A stretch of 64,000 nt of DNA from contig NC_017910.1 of assembly GCF_000262305.1 (NCBI RefSeq), forward strand, positions 372,001 to 436,000. Reading direction: 5' to 3'. The position numbers and the translations under genes were made by a program. The notes beneath the pieces are model-generated. The model was not told the origin of the DNA. It did not search any database and was given only the letters and a program-made list of their open reading frames with translations. Positions 44,964 to 54,086 of the stretch are shown here, one piece after another. The stretch is from Shimwellia blattae DSM 4481 = NBRC 105725. GTDB lineage: Bacteria > Pseudomonadota > Gammaproteobacteria > Enterobacterales > Enterobacteriaceae. Position 1 is the stretch's first letter. Every line of letters starts with the position of its first letter.

Positions 44964-45118
44964 ATGACCACTCTGCCTCAGTAAAGAAGATTTGCGCGTT
45001 ATGCTGGTGCAGGTGGTTTTATTGTTATGGGTTGCTACCATAATGGCAGTGGCACATTCGGACTATTGCCAAATGGTTATTCTGCTATACCGAAATGACA
45101 TACCAACAGGGAACGAAT
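44964..45118. promoter_or_regulatory. iadA / LysR divergent intergenic control region
   Basis: 155 bp between divergent starts, AT-richer than its flanks, the classic place for a LysR operator and both promoters. It contains dyads such as GGTTTTATTGTTATGGGTTG-like tracts, but I cannot define a precise T-N11-A operator by eye. Confidence 0.4.
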
Positions 45119-46012
45119 ATGGACAGTAAGTGGCTGGAAGATTTTCTATGTCTCAGTCAGTTCGGGAGTTTTTCACAGGCGGCCCAGGCGCGCCATATCA
45201 CCCAGCCCGCCCTGAGCCGGCGGATAAAAACGCTGGAAACCTCGCTGGGGGTGCCGCTGTTTGATCGCACCACCACACCGATAACGCTGACCCGCTTTGG
45301 TGAGCATTTTGAGCCTTATGCCCGGCGTGTACTGACAACGCTTGCCGAGGCATGCAGTGAGCTGGAGATGCTCTCCCCGGCGATGGATAACACCATTGTG
45401 ATGGTCAGCCTGCATACCCTGTCTATCAACGTGCTGCCCGACATTATCAGTTATTTGTGCCGGCAAGAGCAGACGCTGCATTTTAAGGTGAATGCCTCTG
45501 TTCAGGGGGTGGATAACCATTTTGAAGCGCTACTCAACCGTCAGATAGACCTGCTGGTGACCTATGATTCGGCGGATGCGCACCCGGCAGCGGAGATTGC
45601 CGGGCAGCTGCAAAGTATGGTGTGGCGCTATGAGCGGTTTATTCCGGTTATCTCCTCCCGGCTGTATCAGCCGCAGATGGCGGTGGACGCCCCCATTCCC
45701 TGGCTGAGCTACAGTGACTATACCTTCGTGCAGCGCATTGTGGCGCCCGCAGAGGCGCGGCTGCGTAAACAGCTCTGTAAAGTCTTTGAAAGCGGGCTGA
45801 GCGAGAGTATCCGTGAAATGGTGCTGCGCGATCTTGGCCTGGCCTGGCTGCCGGAGTCGTCCGTGGCGGAGCATCTGGCCAGTGGCGAACTGATGCAGTT
45901 TTGCCCGCAGACGCCCGGCCTGGTCTGCGATATTCCGATCACTATCTGGAGCCACCGTAAGAGCCACCGGCCGGTTTTGCGCCACTGCTGGCAACTTTTA
46001 TCCAGAGAGTAA
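45119..46012 (+). CDS. LysR-family regulator, HypT (YjiE)-like
   Basis: A 297-aa LysR regulator. The N-terminal winged HTH (KWLEDFLCLSQFGSFSQAAQARHITQPALSRRIKTLE) resembles E. coli HypT (KWLYDFLTLEKCRNFSQAA). The effector domain (about 90-297) carries LSYSDYTFVQRIV and LGLAWLPE like HypT. E. coli HypT lies near iadA and responds to HOCl; here it probably controls the divergent iadA-carrier operon (inference). The start at 45119 places the HTH normally; an ATG 8 codons upstream is possible. Confidence 0.85.
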   Translation: MDSKWLEDFLCLSQFGSFSQAAQARHITQPALSRRIKTLETSLGVPLFDRTTTPITLTRFGEHFEPYARRVLTTLAEACSELEMLSPAMDNTIVMVSLHTLSINVLPDIISYLCRQEQTLHFKVNASVQGVDNHFEALLNRQIDLLVTYDSADAHPAAEIAGQLQSMVWRYERFIPVISSRLYQPQMAVDAPIPWLSYSDYTFVQRIVAPAEARLRKQLCKVFESGLSESIREMVLRDLGLAWLPESSVAEHLASGELMQFCPQTPGLVCDIPITIWSHRKSHRPVLRHCWQLLSRE

Positions 46013-46177
46013 CCGCGCATGTTGAAAATTTATGCAATCAATACGTTATTCAGATAAAGGGGCTTGCTAAGGCGACAGCCATTGGTTAGTATTCACACCC
46101 GCTTCAGCAGGAAGATTACTCCTGCTTTGACTGGTGAAGCTAAAGTATGCGGATGACCCGCAAGGAACAGGTTAATT

Positions 46178-46513
46178 ATGTATGAAGCTCTGTTAGTTGT
46201 TTTCCTTATTGTAGCCATCGCCCTTGTGGGTCTGATTATGCTGCAACAGGGTAAAGGCGCTGATATGGGAGCCTCCTTTGGTGCAGGCGCTTCCGCCACG
46301 CTGTTCGGTTCAAGTGGTTCCGGTAACTTCATGACCCGTATGACAGCTATCCTGGCGACGGTGTTCTTCATCATGAGCCTGGTTCTGGGGAATCTCAACA
46401 GCAACAAAGTCAGCAAAGGAAGCGAGTGGGAAAATCTGAGCCAGCCTGCACAAGCTGAAAAAGCGGCTCAGCCAGACGCACCGGCAAAACCGGTTAGCGA
46501 TATCCCGCACTAA
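46178..46513 (+). CDS. secG: Sec translocase subunit SecG
   Basis: A 111-aa inner-membrane protein with two helices (about 2-22 and 52-72). The conserved cytoplasmic loop is LQQGKGADMGASFGAGASATLFGSSGS, and the tail is Ala/Pro-rich. It is an auxiliary part of SecYEG that aids SecA cycling. Only 13 nt separate its stop from leuU, so they are likely co-transcribed, as in E. coli. Confidence 0.97.
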   Translation: MYEALLVVFLIVAIALVGLIMLQQGKGADMGASFGAGASATLFGSSGSGNFMTRMTAILATVFFIMSLVLGNLNSNKVSKGSEWENLSQPAQAEKAAQPDAPAKPVSDIPH

Positions 46514-46526
46514 GTTTTAAATTTGT

Positions 46527-46613
46527 GCCGAGGTGGTGGAATTGGTAGACACGCTACCTTGAGGTGGTAGTGCCCAATAGGGCTTACGGGTTCAAGTCCC
46601 GTCCTCGGTACCA
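46527..46613 (+). tRNA. leuU: tRNA-Leu (anticodon GAG)
   Basis: 87-nt class II tRNA. The acceptor GCCGAGG pairs with CCTCGGT, the discriminator is A and CCA is encoded. The D-arm has GGTGGAATTGGTAGAC. The anticodon loop TTGAGGT has GAG at 46561-46563. The long variable arm is TGCCCAATAGGGCT, and the T-arm has GGTTCAAGTCC. Essentially the E. coli leuU sequence. Its last 18 nt recur at 51734-51751. Confidence 0.98.
46596..46613 (+). repeat. 18-bp direct repeat, copy 1 (3' end of leuU)
   Basis: GTCCCGTCCTCGGTACCA forms the 3' part of leuU (T-arm strand, acceptor strand and CCA). The same 18 bp occurs in the same orientation at 51734-51751, 5138 bp away. Confidence 0.9.
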
Positions 46614-46621
46614 GCATTCAG

Positions 46622-46652
46622 AAAATGGACGTCATAAGACGTCCATTTTTGT
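46622..46652 (+). terminator. Terminator after leuU
   Basis: AAAATGGACGTC-ATAA-GACGTCCATTTTT: 12-bp near-perfect stem with T-run. It also has A/T tails for the convergent gene at 46701. Confidence 0.9.
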
Positions 46653-46700
46653 ATCCGGAATTCGCGTTATTCTCCGCTCTTCCTTACTGACAACCGCGAA

Positions 46701-47678
46701 TCACAACTTAAACAGTTTACGTGAGTTCTCGCGGCCAATCTTAACCCTGTCATTATCGCTGATCGGTGCGGCATCAAACCACGGGCTGAGCTCGCTGGCA
46801 TCCTCATAAGGGGAGTCAACGGAGAACAGGATCCGGTCGGAGCCCACTTCCAGCATGGTATCCAGCAGAGCCTGAGAGCGGAACGTACCGCTGGTGGTCA
46901 GGTAGAAGTTCTTACGCAGGTATTCGGTAACCGGGAGCTTATGGCTACCCTGAGTTTCCGCACGCTGATGGCGCAGACGGTGCTCCAGGCGCGGCAGGGT
47001 AAAGGGTAATGCTTCCCCCAGGTGGCCGAGGATAATCTGCAGGTTTGGATGGCGGTCAAACAGACCACTGAGAATCAGGCGCACCGCGTGGGTAGAGGTT
47101 TCAACCCCAAAGCCCCATGCAGAGCCCAGCAGCCCGTCATAGCCCTGGTAAATACGGCGCTGGGTTACCAGCGGAATACGCGGGTGCAGGTAGACCGGAA
47201 CTCCCAGCTCTTCCACCTTCTGCCAGAACGGCTCAACCTGAGGCTCATCAAGGTACTGTGCGGTTTCCTCATTCCCGATGTTAGAAAAGCCGTTAATCAG
47301 GGCGCCGACAAAGCCGTGCTGTTTTACGGCCCTTTCCAGCTCTTTGGCTGCGGCTTTCGGGTTTTGCAGTGGTACACAGGCGAAAGCCCGTAAACGGTCA
47401 GGGTGTTTGGCAATTAAGTTCGCGGCGCAGTAATCATTCATTTTCACCGCCATTTTTTCAGCGGCAACGGCATCCGTGAGGCCTTCAATACCCGGCTGAG
47501 TCAGTGACATGATATAAGTTTCAATACCGTTCTTATCCATATCCTGAATACGCAAATCAATATTTAATAAGCGCTCTTTTACATTTTCAAAGTAGTCGCC
47601 CTTTGTAAAATCATGTGAACCAGCTGCATTAAAATCAGGTGACTGATAGTGTTCTTCCAGTGCAATTTTACCTTTCAT
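46701..47678 (-). CDS. Amidohydrolase_2 family decarboxylase, gamma-resorcylate decarboxylase type
   Basis: A 325-aa TIM-barrel amidohydrolase of the ACMSD superfamily. It closely follows the Rhizobium 2,6-dihydroxybenzoate (gamma-resorcylate) decarboxylase: MKGKIALEEH start, YLHPRIPL, GLFDRHPNLQIILGHLGEALP, TTSGTFR and the C-terminal DRVKIGRENSRKLFKL. Metal and catalytic residues map to E8, H10, H165, H219 and D288. It probably decarboxylates a hydroxybenzoate (or carboxylates a phenol); the exact substrate is not deducible. AGAGG lies before the ATG. Not part of the E. coli leuU-argG interval. No other aromatic-degradation gene is in the window. Confidence 0.85.
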   Translation of the reverse strand: MKGKIALEEHYQSPDFNAAGSHDFTKGDYFENVKERLLNIDLRIQDMDKNGIETYIMSLTQPGIEGLTDAVAAEKMAVKMNDYCAANLIAKHPDRLRAFACVPLQNPKAAAKELERAVKQHGFVGALINGFSNIGNEETAQYLDEPQVEPFWQKVEELGVPVYLHPRIPLVTQRRIYQGYDGLLGSAWGFGVETSTHAVRLILSGLFDRHPNLQIILGHLGEALPFTLPRLEHRLRHQRAETQGSHKLPVTEYLRKNFYLTTSGTFRSQALLDTMLEVGSDRILFSVDSPYEDASELSPWFDAAPISDNDRVKIGRENSRKLFKL

Positions 47679-48123
47679 TCTAAGCCTCTTAACTCAACAG
47701 TGTTTTTCCCGTGATGGGATAAACGACGAGTAAGATTATTAATACTTCGAAAATTACTAGTCAAGCGCTTAACTATAACGGGCGGCACGAATGGCTCATG
47801 CAAAAAATTTTTAAATTAAACCCTCACGTTACTTGTTTTGCCGGGCTTTGCCAGCCAGCTGGCGAGTAAAAAAATATCGCCCGGGAATAACAACATGCAG
47901 TGACAATTGCACCGTGGTTATCTGCCCCGGGCAGGAGTGAGAAGTTTATTTTTTAATAGCCGTTTGCTACCGCTGATTAACCACCGGATGATATTTCAGA
48001 TATATTTAAAGTATTTATTCAGTGCGTTACATTTTGATGAAAAAATAAGATTTTCATTATTAATGATCTGTCTGATCCGCGGGCGTAACAACGCCTGAAA
48101 TATAAAATTACTTACTGGCGTAT
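47679..48123. other. AT-rich spacer between decarboxylase and AraC gene
   Basis: 445 bp without a supported gene and visibly richer in A/T than its flanks. It holds the decarboxylase promoter (47736-47764) and, further right, TTTAAAGTATTTATTC-like tracts. A 63-codon open frame (47907-48098, plus) has no recognisable similarity, and I do not call it. Confidence 0.5.
47736..47764 (-). promoter_or_regulatory. Probable promoter of the decarboxylase gene
   Basis: On the minus strand TTGACT (47759-47764) and TAATAA (47736-47741) are separated by 17 bp, about 60 bp before the ATG. The flanking sequence is AT-rich. Confidence 0.6.
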
Positions 48124-49281
48124 TTATTCATGATTTCCCGGTGTTTTTTGCTGGCGCCGGTATTCTGTGGGGGTCATGCCGGTATCTTTTTTAAAGGCGG
48201 TATTGAATACCGATTTGGAGTTAAAACCGCAGGCGTACATCACCTCAAGAATGGTGTCGGTGTTCCCGGGCCGGGCCAGTAATTCTTTAGCAAAGGCGAT
48301 GCGGTATTCACTGATAAACGAGGCGAAATTCTGCCCGAACCCGTTATTGATCAGCGATGAAAGCTCATGAGGGGTGCAGCCGGACAGCCGGGCCAGCTGG
48401 CTGAGCGACAGCCTGGCGTCCAGAAAGGGCCGGGTGCTTTGCATCAGCTGGCGCAGTTTGTCCAGTTGCCCGGCTTCCGGGGCAGGGGAGGCGGTGGTGG
48501 CGGGAGTGCCCACACTGGCCAGCAGCTCTGCATCTTCCCGGGTCAGCCCTGCGAAGGTGCTGGATTGCCGCAGGGCACCAACCAGCAGCGTATTAATAAA
48601 CACAAAACCGGCGATCCCGGCGGCCAGCAGTACCCAGGCGGTTTTATCTGTCAGGCGCAGCAGGTAGAACACCAGGCAGCAGATGATACTGACCAGCCAG
48701 AGCGCAATATAGCCCGCCAGCAGAACACTGAGCCAGCGCATCTGTAAGCCGCTACCGGCGGAAGAAATATGGCAAAGCCCCCGCCGCCAGGTGTGCAGCC
48801 TGCTCAGTATGTAGCCCAGCCAGACAATAAACACCCCGTGGTAGAGCAGCGCCAGCGGCAGGGAAACCGGCATCCCCGGCATGTCCTGGGCTTTCAGGAT
48901 CCGGAGCTGTTCTGCCCCGGGCAAGGGAAAGTAAACGCTGAAAAAGAGCACCACGCCGGTGATAAACGGCAGCAGATGCAGCGCGTGAACCGGGCGGAGG
49001 GTAAATTCCCGGTACATCAGCGCCTGGCAATAGAGCGCAAGGGCCGGTAACTGTAGTAGCGAAAGCACCGTGCCGGTATAGGCCAGCCCCGGGTAGCGGA
49101 AGCTGATCCCTGCGCCATAAAGCAGCAGTTCACCGAAGCCCGCCGCCACGGAAAACAGCACCAGCGCCAGTAGCCGGTTACTTTGCAGCCTGACCTGTGG
49201 CGGTAAGAACAGAAAGGCCGAGAGCACCAGCGCCTGGGCCAGCCCCACAACAAGAAGAAGAAGCGATATTTCAGTCAGCAT
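48124..49281 (-). CDS. Membrane-embedded AraC-family transcriptional regulator
   Basis: A 385-aa protein. The N-terminal half (about 1-250) has some seven hydrophobic segments, beginning LTEISLLLLVVGLAQALVLSAFLFL. The C-terminal AraC/XylS domain (about 275-380) carries the two HTHs LSLSQLARLSGCTPHELSSLIN and ILEVMYACGFNSKSVFNTAFKKDTGMTPTEYR. Such fusions act as one-component membrane sensors; the ligand is unknown. Divergent from the exported-protein gene at 49481, across 199 bp with several inverted repeats, which suggests that gene is a target. Confidence 0.82.
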   Translation of the reverse strand: MLTEISLLLLVVGLAQALVLSAFLFLPPQVRLQSNRLLALVLFSVAAGFGELLLYGAGISFRYPGLAYTGTVLSLLQLPALALYCQALMYREFTLRPVHALHLLPFITGVVLFFSVYFPLPGAEQLRILKAQDMPGMPVSLPLALLYHGVFIVWLGYILSRLHTWRRGLCHISSAGSGLQMRWLSVLLAGYIALWLVSIICCLVFYLLRLTDKTAWVLLAAGIAGFVFINTLLVGALRQSSTFAGLTREDAELLASVGTPATTASPAPEAGQLDKLRQLMQSTRPFLDARLSLSQLARLSGCTPHELSSLINNGFGQNFASFISEYRIAFAKELLARPGNTDTILEVMYACGFNSKSVFNTAFKKDTGMTPTEYRRQQKTPGNHE

Positions 49282-49318
49282 GTACGGCTACCACAGGTTA
49301 GGTTCTGGCGAAATACCG

Positions 49319-49337
49319 GTGCGGCCAGGGCCCGCAC
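49319..49337. repeat. Inverted repeat A in the AraC / exported-protein intergenic region
   Basis: GTGCGG (49319-49324) and CCGCAC (49332-49337) are separated by 7 bp. It lies 38 bp upstream of the AraC start; candidate operator. Confidence 0.4.
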
Positions 49338-49358
49338 GTTCGATATTGCACCCGGAAG

Positions 49359-49380
49359 GTTCGGTTTTATCTATCCGAAC
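49359..49380. repeat. Inverted repeat B in the AraC / exported-protein intergenic region
   Basis: GTTCGG (49359-49364) and CCGAAC (49375-49380) surround the AT-only decamer TTTTATCTAT except for one C. Candidate operator or promoter element between the divergent genes. Confidence 0.45.
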
Positions 49381-49418
49381 GACAGCACCTGGCGCGGCGA
49401 ATAGTCTGGCGTACCAGC

Positions 49419-49443
49419 GGCGGGCTAAAAGCCCCGTCCCGCC
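49419..49443. repeat. Inverted repeat C upstream of the exported-protein gene
   Basis: GGCGGG (49419-49424) pairs with CCCGCC (49438-49443), with an inner GGC/GCC. It may be a leader hairpin or an operator 38 bp before the ATG at 49481. Confidence 0.4.
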
Positions 49444-49480
49444 GGAAGATCCGTAACCGTAACGATACAGGTGCATTATC

Positions 49481-50077
49481 ATGAGAAAGCAAAATAAGAT
49501 CAAAACCATCCTGTGGGCAGGTATGTTCACTCTTGCCGGGCTGGCCGCCAGCCCGGCGGCGCTCGCCCATTGCGACAGCCTGGACGGGCCGGTGATCACC
49601 GAAGCCCGCAGCGCGCTGGAGAAAAAGGACGTCACCGCCCTGCTGAAATGGGTGCCCGCCGGGCGTGAAGGGGATGTCCGCGCGGCATTTTCCCGCGCGC
49701 AGCAGAATCGCGGCGGCGATAAGGCTACCCGGGAAGCGGCCGATCAGCAGCTATTTGCCACCCTGGTGCGCATTCACCGTGAATCCGAAGGGGCCCCCTT
49801 CACCGGCGTACAACCGGCAGGGCATATTCCCGCGATTGTTACCATGGCGGATAGCGCGCTGAAAACAGACAATGTGGAGGCGGTAGTTGCCCGGGTCACG
49901 GCACATGTTGAACAGGAGATCCGCGCGCGCTTTGCCAGCGCACAGCGCAGTAAACAGCATGCCGGTGACTCTGTGACCCGGGGGCGTGAGTACGTTAATG
50001 ACTATATCCATTACGTGCACTTTGTTGAGGAGGCCAGTAACCTGGGAGAGGCGGCGGCCCCCGGGCATCACGACTGA
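49481..50077 (+). CDS. Small exported protein, DUF6448-like
   Basis: A 198-aa protein with a classical signal peptide (positive MRKQNKIK, hydrophobic core, AxA at 27-29). The mature form would begin HCDSLDGPVITEARSALEK, an N-terminus I associate from memory with the DUF6448 family (HCDxxDGP). The mature protein is mostly helical. It has an HxxH pair (H177, H180) followed by EE, and ends GHHD. The function is unknown. A mature N-terminal His plus the late His cluster hints at metal binding (inference). Between a membrane AraC regulator and argG; absent from this place in E. coli. Confidence 0.75.
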   Translation: MRKQNKIKTILWAGMFTLAGLAASPAALAHCDSLDGPVITEARSALEKKDVTALLKWVPAGREGDVRAAFSRAQQNRGGDKATREAADQQLFATLVRIHRESEGAPFTGVQPAGHIPAIVTMADSALKTDNVEAVVARVTAHVEQEIRARFASAQRSKQHAGDSVTRGREYVNDYIHYVHFVEEASNLGEAAAPGHHD

Positions 50078-50084
50078 GCGATAC

Positions 50085-50117
50085 AAAAAAACGGGGGCGC
50101 CCGCAGGCACCCCCGTT
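50085..50117. terminator. Terminator shared by the exported-protein gene and argG
   Basis: AACGGGGGCGCC-CGCA-GGCACCCCCGTT preceded by an A-run. On the minus strand it gives a strong hairpin followed by T, thus an argG terminator; it also lies directly behind the plus-strand gene. Confidence 0.85.
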
Positions 50118-50135
50118 AACCGGCTCGTGGTCGGG

Positions 50136-51572
<1,437 letters not shown>

Positions 51573-51688
51573 TCATCTTTTGCGGGTGACCGGAAGCACT
51601 TGCGCAATTTTTTGTATCACCCTCCGCACATATTGTTGCGCGTTGTTGCATTGCGGCCAGCAGATTGGCCGACAGGCGGGGAGAAATG

Positions 51689-51718
51689 TTGACAACATGT
51701 GATAGCTAACCCTATACT
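51689..51718 (+). promoter_or_regulatory. metY-rimP-nusA-infB operon promoter
   Basis: TTGACA (51689-51694) is followed 18 bp later by TATACT (51713-51718). Transcription would start near 51725, so the leuU-like 18-mer at 51734 lies in the transcribed leader before metY. Confidence 0.85.
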
Positions 51719-51733
51719 ACAAGCCGATTTTAC

Positions 51734-51751
51734 GTCCCGTCCTCGGTACCA
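51734..51751 (+). repeat. 18-bp direct repeat, copy 2 (tRNA-Leu 3' end remnant)
   Basis: GTCCCGTCCTCGGTACCA is identical to the last 18 nt of leuU (46596-46613) including CCA. No other tRNA arms precede it, so it is not a functional tRNA. It begins 9-16 nt after the metY operon promoter. Confidence 0.9.
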
Positions 51752-51809
51752 AATCCCAGCTTTGTTTGCATTTTTTACTCAATACGAGTAAAATCTGCCA
51801 CGTTTCGGA

Positions 51810-51886
<77 letters not shown>

Positions 51887-52095
51887 CTTTCCCTGAATGT
51901 TTTTTTTCAAATATACTGTAGAGAGTACAGCGTCGCCCGGCGATGGATTTGAAAAATGTGCACCGGAAAGTGCCCCCGCCGCGTATTGCGGCATATAGGT
52001 TCAGTTATATAAAACCTCGATCTTTCGGGGTTTTTTGTTATCTGGCAGTAGTATAACTGGGCTTTACGCCCTTTTTTTATGTCCTGGAGGTGGCG

Positions 52096-52548
52096 TTGTC
52101 CACGTTAGAACAAAAGTTAACAGAGATGATTACGGCGCCAGTCGAAGCACTGGGGTTTGAGCTTGTCGGCATCGAATTCGTTCGGGGTCGCACATCCACG
52201 CTGCGCATCTATATTGATAGTGAAGATGGCATCACTGTTGATGATTGTGCTGATGTCAGCCACCAGGTGAGTGCGGTGATGGATGTTGAAGATCCGATTA
52301 CCGTGGCTTACAACCTGGAAGTCTCCTCACCTGGCCTCGATCGCCCCCTGTTTACTGCAGAGCATTACATCCGTTTTCTGGGTGAGGAAGTGACCCTGGT
52401 CTTACGTATGGCGGTACAGAACCGTCGTAAATGGCAGGGCATTATCAAGGCCGTAGACGGCGAGATGATTACGGTCACGGTCGAAGGCAAAGATGAAGTG
52501 TTCGCGCTGAGCAACATCCAGAAAGCGAACCTGGTTCCCCACTTTTAA
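52096..52548 (+). CDS. rimP: Ribosome maturation factor RimP
   Basis: A 150-aa protein required for 30S maturation (binds around S12). The N-terminal alpha-beta domain carries [25 protein letters not shown], the link region [12 protein letters not shown], and the C-terminal SH3-like domain [12 protein letters not shown]. The initiator is taken as TTG at 52096, 5 nt after GGAGG, giving the family length. The GTG at 52090 overlaps that Shine-Dalgarno and is less likely. Confidence 0.95.
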   Translation: MSTLEQKLTEMITAPVEALGFELVGIEFVRGRTSTLRIYIDSEDGITVDDCADVSHQVSAVMDVEDPITVAYNLEVSSPGLDRPLFTAEHYIRFLGEEVTLVLRMAVQNRRKWQGIIKAVDGEMITVTVEGKDEVFALSNIQKANLVPHF

Positions 52549-52574
52549 CAGTCTGGATTGAGGCGAAGCCCAGG

Positions 52575-54062
52575 ATGAACAAAGAAATTTTGGCTGTTGT
52601 TGAAGCTGTTTCGAATGAAAAAGCAGTCCCGCGCGAGAAGATTTTTGAAGCGCTGGAAACGGCTCTGGCAACGGCAACCAAGAAAAAATATGAGCAGGAA
52701 ATCGATGTCCGCGTGGCCATCGATCGTAAAAGCGGTGATTTCGACACCTTCCGTCGTTGGTTAGTGGTTGAAGAAGTGACCCAGCCAACCCGTGAAATCA
52801 CCCTCGATGCGGCACAGTTTGAAGATCCGTCGCTGAATGTAGGCGACTACGTTGAAGATCAGATCGAATCTGTGACTTTTGACCGTATCACCACCCAGAC
52901 GGCAAAACAGGTTATCGTACAGAAAGTACGTGAAGCCGAGCGCGCCATGGTGGTTGATCAGTTCCGCGAACACGAAGGTGAGATAATCACTGGTGTGGTG
53001 AAAAAAGTTAACCGCGACAATATCACCCTTGATCTGGGGAGCAACGCTGAAGCCGTTATTCTGCGTGAAGATATGCTGCCGCGTGAAAACTTCCGCCCGG
53101 GCGACCGTATTCGCGGCGTGCTGTATGCCGTGCGTCCGGAGGCTCGCGGTGCTCAGCTGTTTGTGACCCGCTCCAAACCTGAGATGCTGATCGAGCTGTT
53201 CCGCATTGAAGTGCCGGAAATTGGCGAAGAAGTGATTGAAATTAAAGCCGCGGCCCGCGATCCGGGTTCCCGCGCTAAAATCGCCGTGAAAACCAACGAC
53301 AAACGCATCGACCCGGTGGGTGCCTGTGTTGGGATGCGCGGCGCCCGTGTGCAGGCCGTCTCTACCGAGCTGGGTGGCGAGCGTATTGATATCGTACTGT
53401 GGGATGATAATCCTGCCCAGTTCGTTATCAACGCCATGGCACCGGCAGACGTTGCCTCTATCGTGGTTGATGAAGATAAACACACCATGGATATCGCTGT
53501 TGAAGCCGGCAACCTGGCTCAGGCGATTGGTCGTAATGGTCAGAACGTGCGTCTGGCCTCTCAGCTGAGCGGTTGGGAACTCAACGTGATGACCGTTGAT
53601 GACCTGCAGGCGAAGCATCAGGCGGAAGCCCACGCAGCGATTGAAACCTTTACTAAACACCTGGGCATTGATGAAGAGTTCGCCTCTGTCCTGGTAGAAG
53701 AAGGTTTCTCCACACTTGAAGAACTGGCCTACGTGCCGATGAACGAGCTGCTGGAAGTGGACGGCCTTGATGAGCCAACCGTTGAAGCGTTACGCGAGCG
53801 CGCGAAAAATGCGCTCACCACGCTGGCATTAGCCGAAGAAGAGAGCCTCGGTGATAACAAACCGCAGGACGATCTGCTGAACCTCGAAGGTATGGATCGC
53901 CCGCTGGCCCTTAAACTGGCTGCCCGTGGTGTATGCTCACTGGAAGATCTCGCCGAACAGGGCGTAGATGATCTGTCTGATATTGAAGGGCTTTCCTCTG
54001 AGAAAGCGGCCGAATTGATTATGGCTGCCCGTAATATCTGCTGGTTCAGTGACGAGGCGTAA
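52575..54062 (+). CDS. nusA: Transcription termination/antitermination factor NusA
   Basis: A 495-aa NusA, the same length as E. coli. N-terminal RNAP-binding domain (1-125), S1 (about 135-200), KH1 and KH2 (about 200-345; [12 protein letters not shown] and [14 protein letters not shown]) and two acidic repeats AR1 and AR2 (about 360-490). It modulates pausing and termination and binds lambda N and rRNA antitermination complexes. Between rimP and infB. Confidence 0.98.
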   Translation: MNKEILAVVEAVSNEKAVPREKIFEALETALATATKKKYEQEIDVRVAIDRKSGDFDTFRRWLVVEEVTQPTREITLDAAQFEDPSLNVGDYVEDQIESVTFDRITTQTAKQVIVQKVREAERAMVVDQFREHEGEIITGVVKKVNRDNITLDLGSNAEAVILREDMLPRENFRPGDRIRGVLYAVRPEARGAQLFVTRSKPEMLIELFRIEVPEIGEEVIEIKAAARDPGSRAKIAVKTNDKRIDPVGACVGMRGARVQAVSTELGGERIDIVLWDDNPAQFVINAMAPADVASIVVDEDKHTMDIAVEAGNLAQAIGRNGQNVRLASQLSGWELNVMTVDDLQAKHQAEAHAAIETFTKHLGIDEEFASVLVEEGFSTLEELAYVPMNELLEVDGLDEPTVEALRERAKNALTTLALAEEESLGDNKPQDDLLNLEGMDRPLALKLAARGVCSLEDLAEQGVDDLSDIEGLSSEKAAELIMAARNICWFSDEA

Positions 54063-54086
54063 TAAACTGTAGCAGGAAGGAACAGC

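Noticed and set aside
47907..48098. 63-codon plus-strand frame in the AT-rich spacer before the AraC gene
   Set aside because: No recognisable similarity, no good ribosome-binding site; AT-rich DNA gives such frames by chance. Could be revisited if conserved elsewhere.
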